Assembly (NCBI GenBank): GCA_963932465.1
Contig: OZ010794.1
Span: 444,789,502-444,853,501 of the forward strand
From: Maratus speciosus
Lineage: Eukaryota > Arthropoda > Arachnida > Araneae > Salticidae
Direction of reading: 5' to 3'
Length of the DNA stretch: 64,000 nt
Shown here in pieces: positions 1-11,410 of this stretch. Position numbers and translations under genes: made by a program. The first letter of the stretch is position 1; each line of letters opens with the position of its first letter. The notes under the pieces were generated by a model that was not told where the DNA came from, made no database searches, and saw nothing but the letters and a program-made list of their open reading frames with translations.

Positions 1-1900
1 TATTCTAAATAACACAGTGAAGTGTTAAAGTCTTACTTCCAGTGTACCAGCTTCATTTAAATTATAACATTTAAAATATAAATGTAAGCACATATTTTAG
101 AACTTTTTTCTAAAATAAAAAGGAAAGAAACATCATTCAAGAAGGGCGTACAGAAAAAAGAAGTCAAAAATTTTCATTTGCTGAGCAGAAATTTGAAAAA
201 TGGATCTTAACTTTATAAATTTAACATCAGAGAAAGGAATTTGAGATCTGAGTGATGAAGAACAGTAACGTTGGAAGATAGCTCCAATGACTGAACAGTT
301 TCTTTAAATTTGGATTTTCTGTGAAATATAATTCATTTTTAACTCAAATATTTCAAAATGGCGGTGGACCGTTAATTCAGTTTGGGACGTTCAGTTTTTC
401 TTTTTCATAAAGTAGCGAGCATTTTAGTAATATGTTTAAAAGAACTTAATTTTTGTTAGAATATTTAATTTGTAAAAATAAATTATTATAATTACAGAAA
501 ACAGGAACTCTGCTTTTTCAGAATTTAGTGTCTCCCCCGATGAAAAAAAATGTATGTGTATAAATATAGATAGAACAAAACCTTTCAGTTTTAAGACTTA
601 AAACACAAGCTTTTATTTTATATAAAATGACGTCACTCGCATCCGCTGAAGAATTCCTCATTTACGATCCAGTCTTAAGCAACATTTACAGCAAAGAATG
701 CATAGGACGACACTATCGCTGAATAATACACAAATCCAAGAAAAGAGATGACGTCATTCAAGTAACTCGACAAAAAAAATCGGCTATCTAATGATTCATA
801 CTCCTTCATTTGTTTGTAATATTAATATAGGAACTTAAAATTAAATATAGTTTATAATAACTCCATGTTTTATCAGAAATCATTCATTTCTATTTTTTTC
901 AAAATAGCACGTATTTTAATTCCTTTTTTTCTGTTGTTATTGCACATTTTAATGTCAAACAATTTACACATTTAATTGCTTACGGTCACGACTCGACTAA
1001 TGTTCTCAACTGGATTTTTATTGTTTTCCTAGCAAAATAATGATCCCTTCAAAATGTGTCATTAATATTTCACCACAGGTGGAAAATGGCAACAAAAATA
1101 TATAATTATTATTTTCCAACTAAATATGCTTTTTCTTTACTTTCTACAGAAATGGAGTACTTGAGTTGCCAACATTAAACAAATGCGCTAAAAACTACAA
1201 AAAAATTTAATCTCAAAAATAAATTGCGATGCGGTTTTCAAACAAATTGCATTTAAAAGTATTTTTTCCCCTATACGACGGTTTAAAAATTGAAAATGTG
1301 CGACACTTAGAAGTTTAAAAAATTACAGTAGAGTATTTAACTGTACAATGATACATCTTTTTTGTTTTATGGTTGGCGGAACGATGTTTTTTAGAGACGA
1401 CACTTTAATTGCTGTCCGAAAGAAATACCATATCTAGGGTTAAAAAATTAAAATTGTGAAACAGTGTTATTATTACAATTTGTTCAAGTTAAAAAATGTA
1501 ATTGTGTATGTGTGTGATTTTTAAAGAACACCTTAATTACTTTTCTTCAAGTTTAATTAATGTAAACAAAAAAGACGAAGTTAATGTTAACCTCTTGCGC
1601 TCTAGCGTTGATAGCGGAATGCATGTCACTAGCGACAAGGCTTCATGATAGTATGAACTTTTGGGCAAAAACTGTGTCGGCTATTCCAAATGATTAGAGC
1701 AAGATAGCTATATGTCACATGTGTTGATGTGTTTGTTAAAAAAATGTAATTAATCGAGTTCAATTAATTAAGTAGATTTAATTAAACATGGTAATTAACG
1801 TTTGCAAATTAACATAACCAATGCTAATACAAAATGATGACGTAAAGCAAATACGAATATCACATCAAACGCATACAAAAGAAAACTTATCATGGAAATA
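1..1900. other. AT-rich noncoding stretch, no gene seen
   Basis: No open reading frame with recognisable protein similarity and no repeat boundary was found here. The only short motifs that stand out are two perfect TGACGTCA palindromes (CRE/ATF-type sites) at 629-636 and 749-756, exactly 120 bp apart. Without a neighbouring gene they cannot be assigned a role. Confidence 0.6.
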
Positions 1901-2100
1901 TACAGGGTCTGTCCAGAAAGTAATCAGACTGAATTTTTCGCGCTAAGCAGAAGGCCAAAGGGGCGGAGTTTGCGGATGGTACGTGCGGTGAGGACCCTCA
2001 ACAACAGAGTCTGGCGGAAGTCGGTTGGCCTTGATCCTCTGCAGCGCACGGATCGCTCGTGAAGCAGACACGTGTTTGAAAGTGGCGTTAGGTTTTCAGA

Positions 2101-2469
2101 ATGCAACAGAGTATCGAGCAACTATACGCCATAAAGTGTTGTGTAAATCTAAACAAATCGGCTACTGAGACGCTTGACATGTTACAAGAAGCCTACAGGA
2201 AGAATTCTTTGTCCAAGGCTGAAGTGTTTAGGCGACACAAAGCTTTTTATGACGGACGTCGATGACGAACAACGCGCTGGGCGTCCATCAGTTCTTGAAC
2301 ATCAAATAATGTGGTTAAAATTAAAGGGCTTTTGGACTCTGATCGTCAGATGAGTATTCGAATGATTGTAGAGACGCTGGGACTTACAAAATCGACTGTG
2401 CATCAAATCGTCATAGAAGAGGTTCAAATGCGGAGAATTTGTGCCCAGCATGTTTTAGCACATTCTTAA
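2101..2469 (+). pseudogene. Mariner transposase N-terminal (HTH) remnant
   Basis: The frame opens at the ATG at 2101 and reads 54 residues of a mariner-type N-terminal helix-turn-helix domain (it includes EAYRKNSLSKAEVFRRHKAF, typical of the first DNA-binding half), ending in a stop at 2263-2265. Similarity resumes in another frame just downstream with DEQRAGRPS, IRMIVETLGLTKSTVHQIV (the second HTH) and a CAQHVLAHS block, then stops at 2467-2469. A frameshift near 2262 therefore splits the domain. Mariner transposases are about 345 residues; the DD34D catalytic core is absent. What is seen is the HTH pattern; the family call rests on that plus the TA-flanked inverted repeats. Confidence 0.8.
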
Positions 2470-3199
2470 AAGTCATTTAGTTTCGTGCAGAACACAGCGT
2501 CATAACATTGTCCAAACCTCCGTTCAAACCCGATCTGTCTTCATAACTCTAACACATCCAGAAAAAATAAGACTACAAAATTCAATCTTTACACATTAAC
2601 TACTTACTAATTCTTATGCGTCATTTTTCATTTCATTAAAAGACAATAATTAAAATCGAGTGTTTTTAAATCTACAATATTTGATAATATATATTAAATA
2701 ATATTTCATCCTTTTTAATAAATTAAAGTTAAAATACGTAACTAACTTGTTTTACTCTTTAGAAAAGGACAGATATGAATTCTATAAGAAAATAATTTTC
2801 TTACAATTTCGAAAACTACAGCTATTCGATGGCCAACATTTTGCCATTTTAACAAATAATATTAGTTCTAAAAAGAACTGTTTTTATTTAGATAATTAAC
2901 TATAATAAATAAGTCAAAAAACCCGAATAAAAATTAATAGAATATTCTATTACTGTCAGAATATAAATGCTACAAACAAATGAAAACACGACGTTTGCGC
3001 TTGCGCATTTATTTCATAGATGTGCAATTAATAGATTATCCATAAAGAAGAAAACAGTTAGGCATCTTGCTGTTGTTCACTCCGTCCGCTACGTGGCGTG
3101 CGACCTTGATTGATGTGACCTCGCCATTAATATTGCGTTGACCTCTCCCATTTAAAATAGAACGCTTACTTATATCGCTTTGTTCTGAACAACATTCCA

Positions 3200-3296
3200 G
3201 TTGAAGACTTCCAGGCGGGCATAAATGGGTGGCAGAGCCGTTGGTAACGATTTATTAAAGCAGGAGGAGGCTATTTTGATTATTAAGTGCTTGTAA
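3200..3296 (+). pseudogene. Mariner transposase C-terminal remnant
   Basis: A short stretch reads DFQAGINGWQSRW and then, after a frameshift, NDLLKQEEAILIIKCL before a stop. This resembles the last 30 or so residues of mariner transposases, where a W...RW block precedes the C-terminus. It lies just inside the right inverted repeat, where the end of the transposase gene belongs. With the N-terminal remnant it shows that the element once carried a complete gene. Confidence 0.6.
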
Positions 3297-3359
3297 AATT
3301 ATCTTCAGAAAAACAATTTTTATGGAATCAGTCTCAGTATTTACTGGACAGACCGTGTA

Positions 3360-5091
3360 GTTTCATAATCTACTATCGGTGATGGACATCAAAGTGGCTT
3401 TGATTTCAAAGTCATGGAAAATCTACACAACCAGAACAGAGTATCCCTACACGTCTCTCAACACGTACCGACTAGTTTTCATTTATGTCTTAGTAAGAAA
3501 ACGACAACACGACTGTAAAGGAACACATTTTCATACCTATTGCACGATGTATGGTTTGTGGGTCATTTTTGGAAGTGATCAAAACACCATGACGTAGGCT
3601 GCGAATGTCATACACTGTAAAAAAAAATCTGTAATCCTACAAAACTAGTTTTTGTAAAACTACAGAAATCTGCATGTTTACTAGAATTTTATCTGTAACC
3701 GGTTATAATATTTACCACTCGCATAGTAAAAATACATGAAATATCTTAGAGCGTGTTCAGAGGTGCACTTTGCGCCGCGCGCGCGCTCAGAAGTTTATGC
3801 CATGGAGTAGGTCTTATCGAAGAAAGGAATTTTAACATAATTCAATTATTTCATTATTTTTATGGTTCAAAAAAGGTAAAACCAACGACTATATTTCTTC
3901 ATCCTTCCAAAACATGGTTTTCGTAACAGGAATACATGCCTATGTTCACTCAGATAAAATCTAAAATAGTCGGGAAAAACATCACGTGACCTTCTTTATC
4001 TACTTTAGCCCATTTAGCATTTAAAATTAGTTAACCAACCGCACGCAAACTCCGCGCGAGCTGCTCAAAAAAATTGTGTGGGCGATTTGATCACGTGATT
4101 GTGCGTTTTCTGCTTATGTGTTATTGGTTGTGCTTTGTTTGGTAGGTTGATTGATACAATTTAAGAATTCAACTGGTGATCTAAAAATTTTAACTTTTTA
4201 ACAATTTTCTTTTTATTTATTTAAAAAAAATGATTTATCAGTTGATTTATATCTTCTGTGATAAATAGAATGCTGTTAGTAAACCAAGATTCTGATATCA
4301 ACATATGAGATTTGTTTGTAATCTACTATACTGGATGGATTTCAATGGAATTTGCACTGTTAGTTAGACAGTTTTTCAGAGTAGGTTTTAATATATATAT
4401 TTCTTATTTTATGATTGCATAGTTTAATACCGTGTGGATAACAGACCAAAATACATCATAAAACATGAGAAATAAATGGCATTCAAAATTCTGTTAGTAT
4501 AAGCAAAATACTTACTTATACTTTCAGTAAAAAATTTATAAACATTCTAATCATACTTTATTCATTACAAACTAGGCAGCAGACCTATATATTTTATCTC
4601 TTTAAAAAATATATGTACAGATATTTTTAGTTAAAATAATTTACAACTATTACATTTTATTTTTATAATGTTCAAAGTAGAATATGATTTCTAGCCTAGT
4701 CTGGATAAAAATTCACTCGTAAAGTACTCAAAAAAAAAAAAAAAAAAAAAAAAAAAGGAATTATTCTACGTGCAAAAGGATATTTTCGCACAATATATAT
4801 TATTTTTTCATTTGGATTTGCTTAATGTTTATATCATTATACATATACATACTACATATATAATCACTTAGAAACAAAACTTTGAATATTTAAAAGGCGT
4901 TCAGATCTAAAACTTTCATCTCGAAATACCTCATTTTCTCACATTTAAATGAGTATTTTATTATTATAATAAAAATACACGTGCCTCTATATAACAAAAA
5001 TAAAAAATACTACTTCATCAAAAATATGTTATTCATTATGAAAAATATAAAACAACCAATAAACAAAACAAAAAAAAAATTGTGACACAAT
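3360..5091. other. Noncoding stretch with a MITE-like terminus and CpG-rich patch
   Basis: No gene is seen. At 3612 a TE-like end begins CACTGTAAAAAAAAATCTG; the same terminus appears inverted at about 20888, suggesting a shared MITE family. Its partner end was not located. At 3755-3800 and 4040-4110 there are short CpG-rich patches (GCGCGCGC) unlike the surrounding AT-rich DNA. The stretch 4110-4729 is plain AT-rich sequence. Confidence 0.45.
4730..4756. repeat. Poly(A) tract, 27 nt
   Basis: An uninterrupted run of 27 A. It could be the tail of an old retrotransposed copy, but no recognisable SINE or LINE body and no flanking target duplication was found, so it is recorded only as a homopolymer. 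Confidence 0.9.
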
Positions 5092-5165
5092 GTGGGACAG
5101 GAGGGATTCGAACCCACAATCCCTAGTCTCGACTTCACTGCCTTATCCATTCGGCCATCCAGCAC
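5092..5165 (-). tRNA. tRNA-like sequence (pseudo-tRNA or SINE head), Arg-like
   Basis: Read on the minus strand this is 74 nt with both internal pol III promoter elements: an A box TGGCCGAATGG and a perfect B box GGTTCGAATCC, correctly spaced. A run of nine T follows about 12 nt downstream and could act as a pol III terminator. The D arm resembles arthropod tRNA-Arg. The acceptor stem pairs poorly (GTGCTGG against CCTGTCCCAC) and the anticodon stem is weak, so a functional tRNA is doubtful. By alignment the anticodon would be near TCG (Arg), but that is uncertain. A pol III-transcribed pseudo-tRNA or tRNA-derived SINE head is the better guess. Confidence 0.5.
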
Positions 5166-5892
5166 ACGTTCCTTTTGCAACAAAATATCTTTATAATTAG
5201 CACCTTAATTAATCAAATCCATGATCTGTTCCTGAACATACTACGTGTTATTCCATACATGATATGGACCCACTCCATGTTCCTGTCTCCTGAGCTCGCG
5301 CGCGTAACGCGCGTGCTTCTTGAACACACTCTTAGTATCAACTGTCAGCCAATAAGAAAGGATTTCAATGATGACGTAATGACTATTCACGCAGCCACAG
5401 AGATGTTCAAGGCATCCATCTTGATTATGATTTCAAATTAGGATGCAAGTAAATATTTTTTCTTTATGAGTTAAATTTTGTTATATTTCCATTCTTATAC
5501 TTCCATTCCTTTTATTATAAAATTGTTTCTGAAAATTGTGTTTCTACATTGTTCAAGGACAATAGAAAGTATTTCATTTTGTATTCTATAAACTGAAATA
5601 TTGTTTTTGTGTCAAACAAAGTTCTTTTTCTTATTTTTGTAAAAGGTGTCCCATTCCTCCATACTCTCTCCTATGCTTTTAACTCTGAATATTGGGCACT
5701 TCTCTATCTATACACACGTATTATGGGTATGTGTTTTAAAACTATCAGAAATATTATACACGTGTTTGCGTGTATATGAAAAATGAAATGTTGGTAATAT
5801 TTTTCCTATTCCTAGAGAAGAAAAAATCGTTCTTAACTGTGCTTTAAATAAAAAGAATTTATCACATTTTTTATATACTTTTTATTTCTTAA

Positions 5893-6215
5893 CCTTTAAC
5901 TGATGTTACCGGTCTCTCAGACCGCACCTTTTTTTATTTTTATAGTTTTGCAATTTTTTATATACTTGCAATTTTCAGTTTAACTACAAATACTACCGAA
6001 ATTTTGTTCCGTTGTGAACTTAGTACCATCACCAGACACTTTTGAATAGGTGAATTTTAATTATAACAGTCCTGTACAAAAAGTTTAGTACAAAAACACC
6101 ATCCTATGAGTTAATCGTGCCTTTTATTCATCTTTCAATAAAGCGGTCTCACAGACGACTTCACACTAGTTGTCTTCACACTAGTTGTGACAATTTCTGT
6201 GACATCAGTTAAAGG
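5893..6215. mobile_element. TTAA-flanked MITE, family A, copy 1
   Basis: A 323-bp element lies between TTAA at 5889-5892 and TTAA at 6216-6219. Its terminal inverted repeat CCTTTAACTGATGT is perfect. Just inside each end sits a palindromic block of the form GGTCTCnnAGACC. There is no coding potential. A TTAA target with a C-rich terminus is the signature of piggyBac-type transposition (Kolobok elements also use TTAA). Two more full-length copies and one fragment lie within 3 kb. Confidence 0.85.
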
Positions 6216-7043
6216 TTAAGGAGTAAATTTAATAATATCTCATTCATATTGAAATATGTATTTATTTTATCTGAAAAATTGTTCTGATCAAACTTTTTGT
6301 GAAAATCTTAGACTTGGAAAAAACCTAAATATAAACATTTGCATTTTAATTTTACGTGAGTTTCTGAGCGATAAAATGCCGAGTTTTTACTTTCTGATGC
6401 AAAGAGAGATACAGGGTATGTAGGGGTAAAGATACGAGTGGGGCAAAAATACGCACCGGCTGATTTCATATGAAGTAACATTTCGGCTCTCTTAGCCAAT
6501 AGGTGGCAGTTTTGTTTCAAGTGTACTAGTCATTTGTTTAAACCTTTGATAAAAGTAGCAATTTGTGCTAAGAAAATGAGGTGAGTTTAAATTTTCGAAT
6601 TTTGATCTAATATTTTTAAAATTTCACTTTATTCTTTAGCTAACAGTACCTGGAATTTTTACAAATCCAAAATTTTAGTGGAGATCGAAAGATTTTTAGC
6701 TTCTAAATGCCGCTGTTTACCTCGATCACATTTGTTTATACTTATGCGTAGCCGGTTAAGCAAAATACTGCAGAATAGGGTAAAAGTACGCATCCTTCTT
6801 GGGACAAAGATACGCACATGTTTAAGATACTGGACTTTGCCCTATCGTTTTAGCTAGATGCAAAGCTTTCCACAATTTCTAAATTTGTATTATATAAAAT
6901 GTAATAGCTACTTAACTAATATAACTTAGTAAACTACATTTTCCTTTTTCTAGTTAAGTTTTTTAATATAGAACGTAGGTATCTACCTACCTACTTTTAA
7001 AAATCAATACTGTTTCATGAATCGCTTTTGTTTTAAACCTTAA

Positions 7044-7340
7044 TCCTTAACTCCTGTTAACGGTCTCACTGACCGCTGTAATATTCAGTTTTCACAGTTT
7101 AACTTGTAACTTTCAATTTAAGTAGTTATGTTAGTTTAATTTTGATTCGTTTGGTACATTATAAGTATAGCTGAAGACTTCTGAATGCGGGAAATTTTAC
7201 TATAATAGCCCTTTGCATAAAGTTTAGCGCAGAAACCGCCTCTTATGAGTCAGTCAACCATTTTATTCAATCAACGATTAAGCGGTCTCGGAGACCGTTT
7301 ACAGTATTTATGAAACAATTGTTATCACAGCAGTTAAAAG
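7044..7340. mobile_element. TTAA-flanked MITE, family A, copy 2 (diverged)
   Basis: TTAA flanks lie at 7040-7043 and 7341-7344. The 297-bp body aligns with copy 1 throughout, including the subterminal blocks CGGTCTCACTGACCG and CGGTCTCGGAGACCG, but is visibly more diverged. It is nested in the larger element at 6412-7750, so that element was already present when this copy inserted. Confidence 0.75.
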
Positions 7341-7430
7341 TTAACTGCTATTTGCGATCTCGCAGACCGCTATTTTTTTCATGGTCTAGTTTAGAATTTT
7401 CAGTTTAAATACTACCGAAATTTACTAATG
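7341..7430. repeat. Left-end fragment of MITE family A abutting copy 2
   Basis: Sequence directly following copy 2 restarts the left half of the same MITE (TTAACTGC..., then a TCTCGCAGACCGC block, then the TTCAGTTTAAATACTACCGA region) and breaks off near 7430. The TTAA is shared with copy 2. This is either an adjacent insertion at the same TTAA that was later truncated, or a tandem remnant. Confidence 0.65.
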
Positions 7431-8495
7431 CTTTTACATTACTCATTCATTTTAGTGAAAATGGGGCAAAATCCGGCCGTAATGGGGCAAAAATGCGCAC
7501 TGCGTATCTTTGCCTCATCACTGCGTACTTTTAGCTCAACCATTGGGGCAAAGATACGCAGAGCAATGTTTTTTTAAAAATTACAATTTCTCACGGAATT
7601 ATAACTTGACAGAATGTCGTTACATAGTGGAACGTGCCTAAGGTTTTAATACAACATTTTAATCAGTCATCACATAAGTTTAGATCAATGTGTTCATTAA
7701 AAATCAAAATAAGTGATAAGTGCGTAACATTAGCCCCCACCTATCGTACAGCACTTAGGTGTGTCATGTGATTGTGTGCCATGTGGACAACTTGTCACCA
7801 AGCGCCATTTAGATCAACCATGATGGTGAATATCGATGGCGCTTTTTAACAAGCTGTCCTCACTTCAAATACTTGTGGGCATGATACCCACATATGTTTG
7901 AATATTAAAGTATTTACATTTGTCCATTTTCCTACATAAAACATAAATTGTTATTAGAGATGTAGATTACATTTCATAATATCAATAAAACAGGATTTCC
8001 TTTCCTTTTATTTCGGGTTCTGGTTGAAATAAGTCTGGGTTGAGTTGCAGGTTGCCGAAAATTATTTTGGCTGATTCTGGTCAGGTTGCGGATCGAGGAA
8101 ATATTTTTGGATGGTTCGGGTCGAGTTGACTTAAGTATAATATTCGGTTTTGTGTCTTTTGCAACTTGACCCGTGCAGGACTACTCTGTAGTCGGGAAAT
8201 TTTCAATATATCAGGATTCGTACGGTCCTTAAAAGTACTTGCATTTTTCAAAAAGGATTTTTTTTGTGCTTGAAAGTGCTTATTTTCATACAATTTTTTT
8301 TTAAAGTCCTTAAAAGTGCTTTACTGTCATATTATTTCTTAATCGGTGGTGGAGCTCTTCTGCATTTCTTTTAATTTCTTATTTAAAAAATAAAGATAAA
8401 ACCTCCATTGCTAACATTTCTTATGAAATTTCACCTCCCCTTTTTACTCCCTTCTCCACAATACCAAAGTTTAAACTGTTTAAAACTTTTTTTAT

Positions 8496-8793
8496 CCTTT
8501 AACTGATGTTATCGGTCTCACAGACTACTGCTTTTTTCAATTTTCATAGTTTAACTTGCAAATTTCAGTTTATCTACAAACACTACTGAAATTTTGTTTT
8601 GTTTGAAACTTTAGTACTCACACCAGAGACTTTTGAATAGGTGAATTTTAATTATAACACTCCTGTGCAAAAAGTTTAGTACAAAAACAACATCCTATGA
8701 GTTTATCGCGGCTTTTATTCATCTTTCGTTGGAGCTGTCTCACAGACCGCTTCACACTAGTTATGTGATAATTTCTTTGACATCAGTTACAGG
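8496..8793. mobile_element. TTAA-flanked MITE, family A, copy 3
   Basis: The element begins TCCTTTAACTGATGT-like sequence after TTAT (a one-base change from TTAA) and ends ACATCAGTTACAGG followed by TTAA at 8794-8797. Its 298-bp body aligns closely with copy 1, including the pair of GGTCTC...AGAC blocks. Adjacent A-rich sequence follows. There is no coding capacity. Confidence 0.8.
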
Positions 8794-8995
8794 TTAAAAA
8801 AAAAAAAAATTGCTCTACTGTATTTGTTACTTTAAGTGAATAAATAATCAGTCCTGAATTTCATTAACTATTCATTCCATCATATCCATTTCATTAAAAT
8901 TTTATGTGAATTTCACCTTCAAAATTCCGTTTAACCGTTTTCTTCACCTCTCACAGTAATAATACTTAAAGTTTCAAAACTCTTTAAAACTGCTT

Positions 8996-9005
<10 letters not shown>

Positions 9006-9026
<21 letters not shown>

Positions 9027-9030
9027 TATC
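9006..9030. repeat. (TA)n microsatellite
   Basis: A simple AT dinucleotide run. Similar runs occur at about 10815-10832, 13418-13434, 13967-13991, 16277-16292, 25747-25789, 34662-34682 and 41173-41193. Confidence 0.9.
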
Positions 9031-9164
9031 TGTTCTGTGTCATTTTATTGTCACAATAAATAATCAAAATTTTTCTTCCCACTCGAAATTGGCATCCCCC
9101 CCACTCCCCCCAAAAAAGAAAAAAACTTAGAGCGCATAGAATTTTAAAGTCTTTAAAACTCTTT

Positions 9165-9545
9165 ATAGACCAATGGTAGGGGAGGAAAAAAGGGCCGCAT
9201 TTGGAATTAATTAGGGGAAAGCTGGAAATTGTTTTAATCCCCTTACTTTAAGTCTAGAATGAATGTACTAAGTTTCCCCCCTCTTACTAGGTGAGTGGTT
9301 GAAGATATGTACAGATTTATAGTCAAAAAACGCATTTTTATTAATTACCATAACAATATCTAAAAAAAAAAAAAAACTAACTCTATTAAAAACATTGTCA
9401 ATACAGATGTTGTAGAGGTTAAAATTCTGATTGAAATGTGTACTTAATATTTTTATTGAATTTTTACAATTATATTGCAAAGTTTTGCCTAATTCGTTAA
9501 TCAAGTAATTGAAGCCAGAACAGACGAGGTTATCAGTTCACCCTG
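9165..9545 (+). repeat. Dispersed repeat R, copy 1
   Basis: This block shares the motif GGGAAAGCTGGAAATTG and following sequence (ATCCC..., GTACTAAGTTT, CTACTAGGTG) with copies at 11275-11410 (same strand) and 12090-12360 (opposite strand). Similarity with the third copy extends through the region around 9300-9500. A TE at 9559-11172 separates copies 1 and 2. The family is not recognised. Confidence 0.6.
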
Positions 9546-9558
9546 TTTCTAATTTATA

Positions 9559-11172
9559 GGGGAGATGGGGGCACATGTGAACAGGGGGCAGATGTGAACA
9601 TCGCAATTTTTCAATGGTTATTGTAAGTTTTTTTATTTAAAAAAAATTACTAAAGATGACAACACCTGTAGACATACGGTAAATTTTTTTTAAAGCTTTT
9701 TCACCTTTTGTTTGTCCTCTGTAGCCAAAACACTGTTTTTAGATCTCAAAAGTAAAATCTTTGTTCCGAGTTCATAAGCGTTTAACTTTATTTATTCATT
9801 TATTGGAATTTGAGTATTTTAACATGCACTATGAATATTAATAAATATTTTTAATATAGTTCTTTTTCTTCTAAATTTGAGAAATGTTAATAATTTATCA
9901 ATTTAACAGAAGCAGCACTTGTGAACAGACAAGTTGGGGCAGATATGAATAGTACTTAAGTGCCCCAATAATCATTCTGTGATTCTGTTCTTTTCAGTTA
10001 ACTTAATGATAAATAATGTCAGTTCCATTACCTATAATTTTCCTGAAATAGAAGATATTTTCCTCACACAAAGTTGATTTTGCATTGAAACTTCATCAAA
10101 CACATCTTTCAGCAAATACATAAAGAGCAACAATCTCGTTTACATTCAATTGTACTTTAAATATATTCAATGTTTTCTAAAATCCAGTAAGTGTAATATA
10201 TTATTTTACTAAACAGTTTACAACAATATTTTTTATGCATTGTTAATACAAAAGTATTACCCTGAACAACTTTGCAAATTTTTTTATTACATTTGTTCTA
10301 AACTTGCAATGATGGCTTACTTCCATATCTAAAACAGTTATGTATATGACGCTTTGAATGGAGATACATATGAGTAATATTTTAAGAAAGTAAAATTTTT
10401 AAACTGATAACTACCGTAAAATCCCTATTCTAACCCCTCTCTCTTTCAAAAGGAAAATAAGTTAGGGGAGGGGGGGGGGGTTATAGTCGAGATTTTTTTT
10501 TAAATCATTAAAAACCCCTTCTTTATCTATATTTTACAAGTAAATAAGGCAAATACAGCAGTGGGAATCTTTCGTATTTCGGCAGATTTGAGATAAATAG
10601 TATGTAAACGCCCCCTCCCCAAAAATTTCCCCAAACAAAAACCCCTAAGCAAAATTTAAAAGTTTTAATTTCTTTTTTAAAATTGCTTCTTTATTTTTTT
10701 ACTTTATTTCAGCAATACTTAATGAATCATCTAAGCTTCCACCCCCAAAATCTACTTATTTTCATTTTATAATCTTTTGCTTAAACATATGACCCAGAAA
10801 CTAGAGAAATGTGTGTATATATATATATATATACTTTTTTATGGCAAATTTCACAGGTAATTAACTAATCACTACGATGACAAATGAATAACAGAATAAG
10901 AAGCATGCCAAAGGATATTTTTCCTTGTGTTCACATGTCCCCCACGTGTGTTCACAACTACCCCGCTGGTGGGGCACATGTGAACAATTTTTCGAATTTA
11001 TAAAACTATTTAAAAAATGTAAGAAGAACTATACAGGTTATTTAAAAAAAATTACCATGTATAAAAGAAAGTTCTATTTACTATACTGAGTAGGTTTTGT
11101 TTATAGAAATTAGTCCAGTCATGAGAAAAAGCTATATTTATGCGAACAGTTCACATGTGCCCCCATCTCCCC
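9559..11172. mobile_element. 1.6-kb element with long GGGG-rich inverted repeats
   Basis: Near-perfect inverted termini of at least 25 bp start GGGGAGATGGGGGCACATGT and are flanked by TA at 9557-9558 and 11173-11174. Motifs related to the termini recur inside (GGGGGCAGATGTGAACA, GTTGGGGCAGATATGAA, TGGGGCACATGTGAACA), giving tandem terminal-like blocks near both ends. No transposase remnant is visible. The TA target, GGGG start and repeated GGGGCA blocks resemble the elements at 6412-7750, 13747-16259 and 49690-50460, so a non-autonomous pogo/mariner-type element is the best guess. Confidence 0.75.
10466..10480. repeat. G-rich homopolymer run
   Basis: A short run of G with a single interruption (AGGGGAGGGGGGGGGG) inside the element at 9559-11172. 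G runs of this kind recur in the window near 17490-17510, 29409-29417 and 33413-33427. Confidence 0.7.
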
Positions 11173-11274
11173 TATGTATATTTTAATTTATTGAGGTACT
11201 ATTTGAGGATTTTAATTATTTTAGGCTTTATTTTGGATATTTTCAGAGTTATGGCTTAAACTCTTGATTACGGA

Positions 11275-11410
11275 TTATAGCACAGTGGTAGGAAATGAAA
11301 AAAAAGGCCGAATTCGGAATTAAATACGGGAAAGCTGGAAATTGTTTTAATCCCTTCGACATAGGTCAGAAATAAACGTACTAAGTTTTCCCGCCCTACT
11401 AGGTGCGACT
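11275..11410 (+). repeat. Dispersed repeat R, copy 2
   Basis: This partial copy contains ACGGGAAAGCTGGAAATTG, then ATCCCTTCGAC and GTACTAAGTTTTCCC, ending CTACTAGGTG. It matches copy 1 over roughly 130 bp and then diverges. Confidence 0.6.

Larger units (their letters stand above)
1903..3357 (+). mobile_element. Broken mariner-like element, about 1.45 kb
   Basis: The ends form an imperfect terminal inverted repeat: the left begins CAGGGTCTGTCCAG and the right, reverse complemented, begins CACGGTCTGTCCAG. Both are flanked by TA (1901-1902 and 3358-3359), the target duplication of Tc1/mariner elements. The interior holds a decayed transposase N-terminus (2101-2469) and a short C-terminal remnant (about 3200-3296). 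About 0.6-0.7 kb of AT-rich sequence between them carries no recognisable DDE catalytic domain, so the element looks internally deleted or replaced. It would be non-autonomous at best. Confidence 0.8.
6412..7750. mobile_element. Large GGGG-end element carrying a nested MITE
   Basis: The left end reads CAGGGTATGTAGGGGTAAAG, preceded by TA. The right end, reverse complemented, contains TAGGTGGGGGCTAATGTTAC. Both ends carry sub-repeats of the type GGGGCAAAAATACGCA, seen again at about 6780-6830 and 7460-7560. The design (TA flank, CAGGGTA start, repeated GGGGCA blocks) matches the element at 13747-16259, which holds a pogo-like transposase remnant. No coding region is seen here. A family A MITE copy sits inside (7044-7340). 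The right boundary is uncertain. Confidence 0.45.

Noticed and set aside
3379..3597. A 72-codon frame just after the first mariner
   Set aside because: No similarity, codon pattern or neighbour supports it; such lengths are expected by chance.
4730..4756. The 3' tail of a processed pseudogene
   Set aside because: No coding body, no target duplication and no matching parent were found beside the A run.
5175..5441. An 88-codon frame next to the tRNA-like sequence
   Set aside because: It crosses a CpG-rich palindromic patch and shows no domain or splice context.
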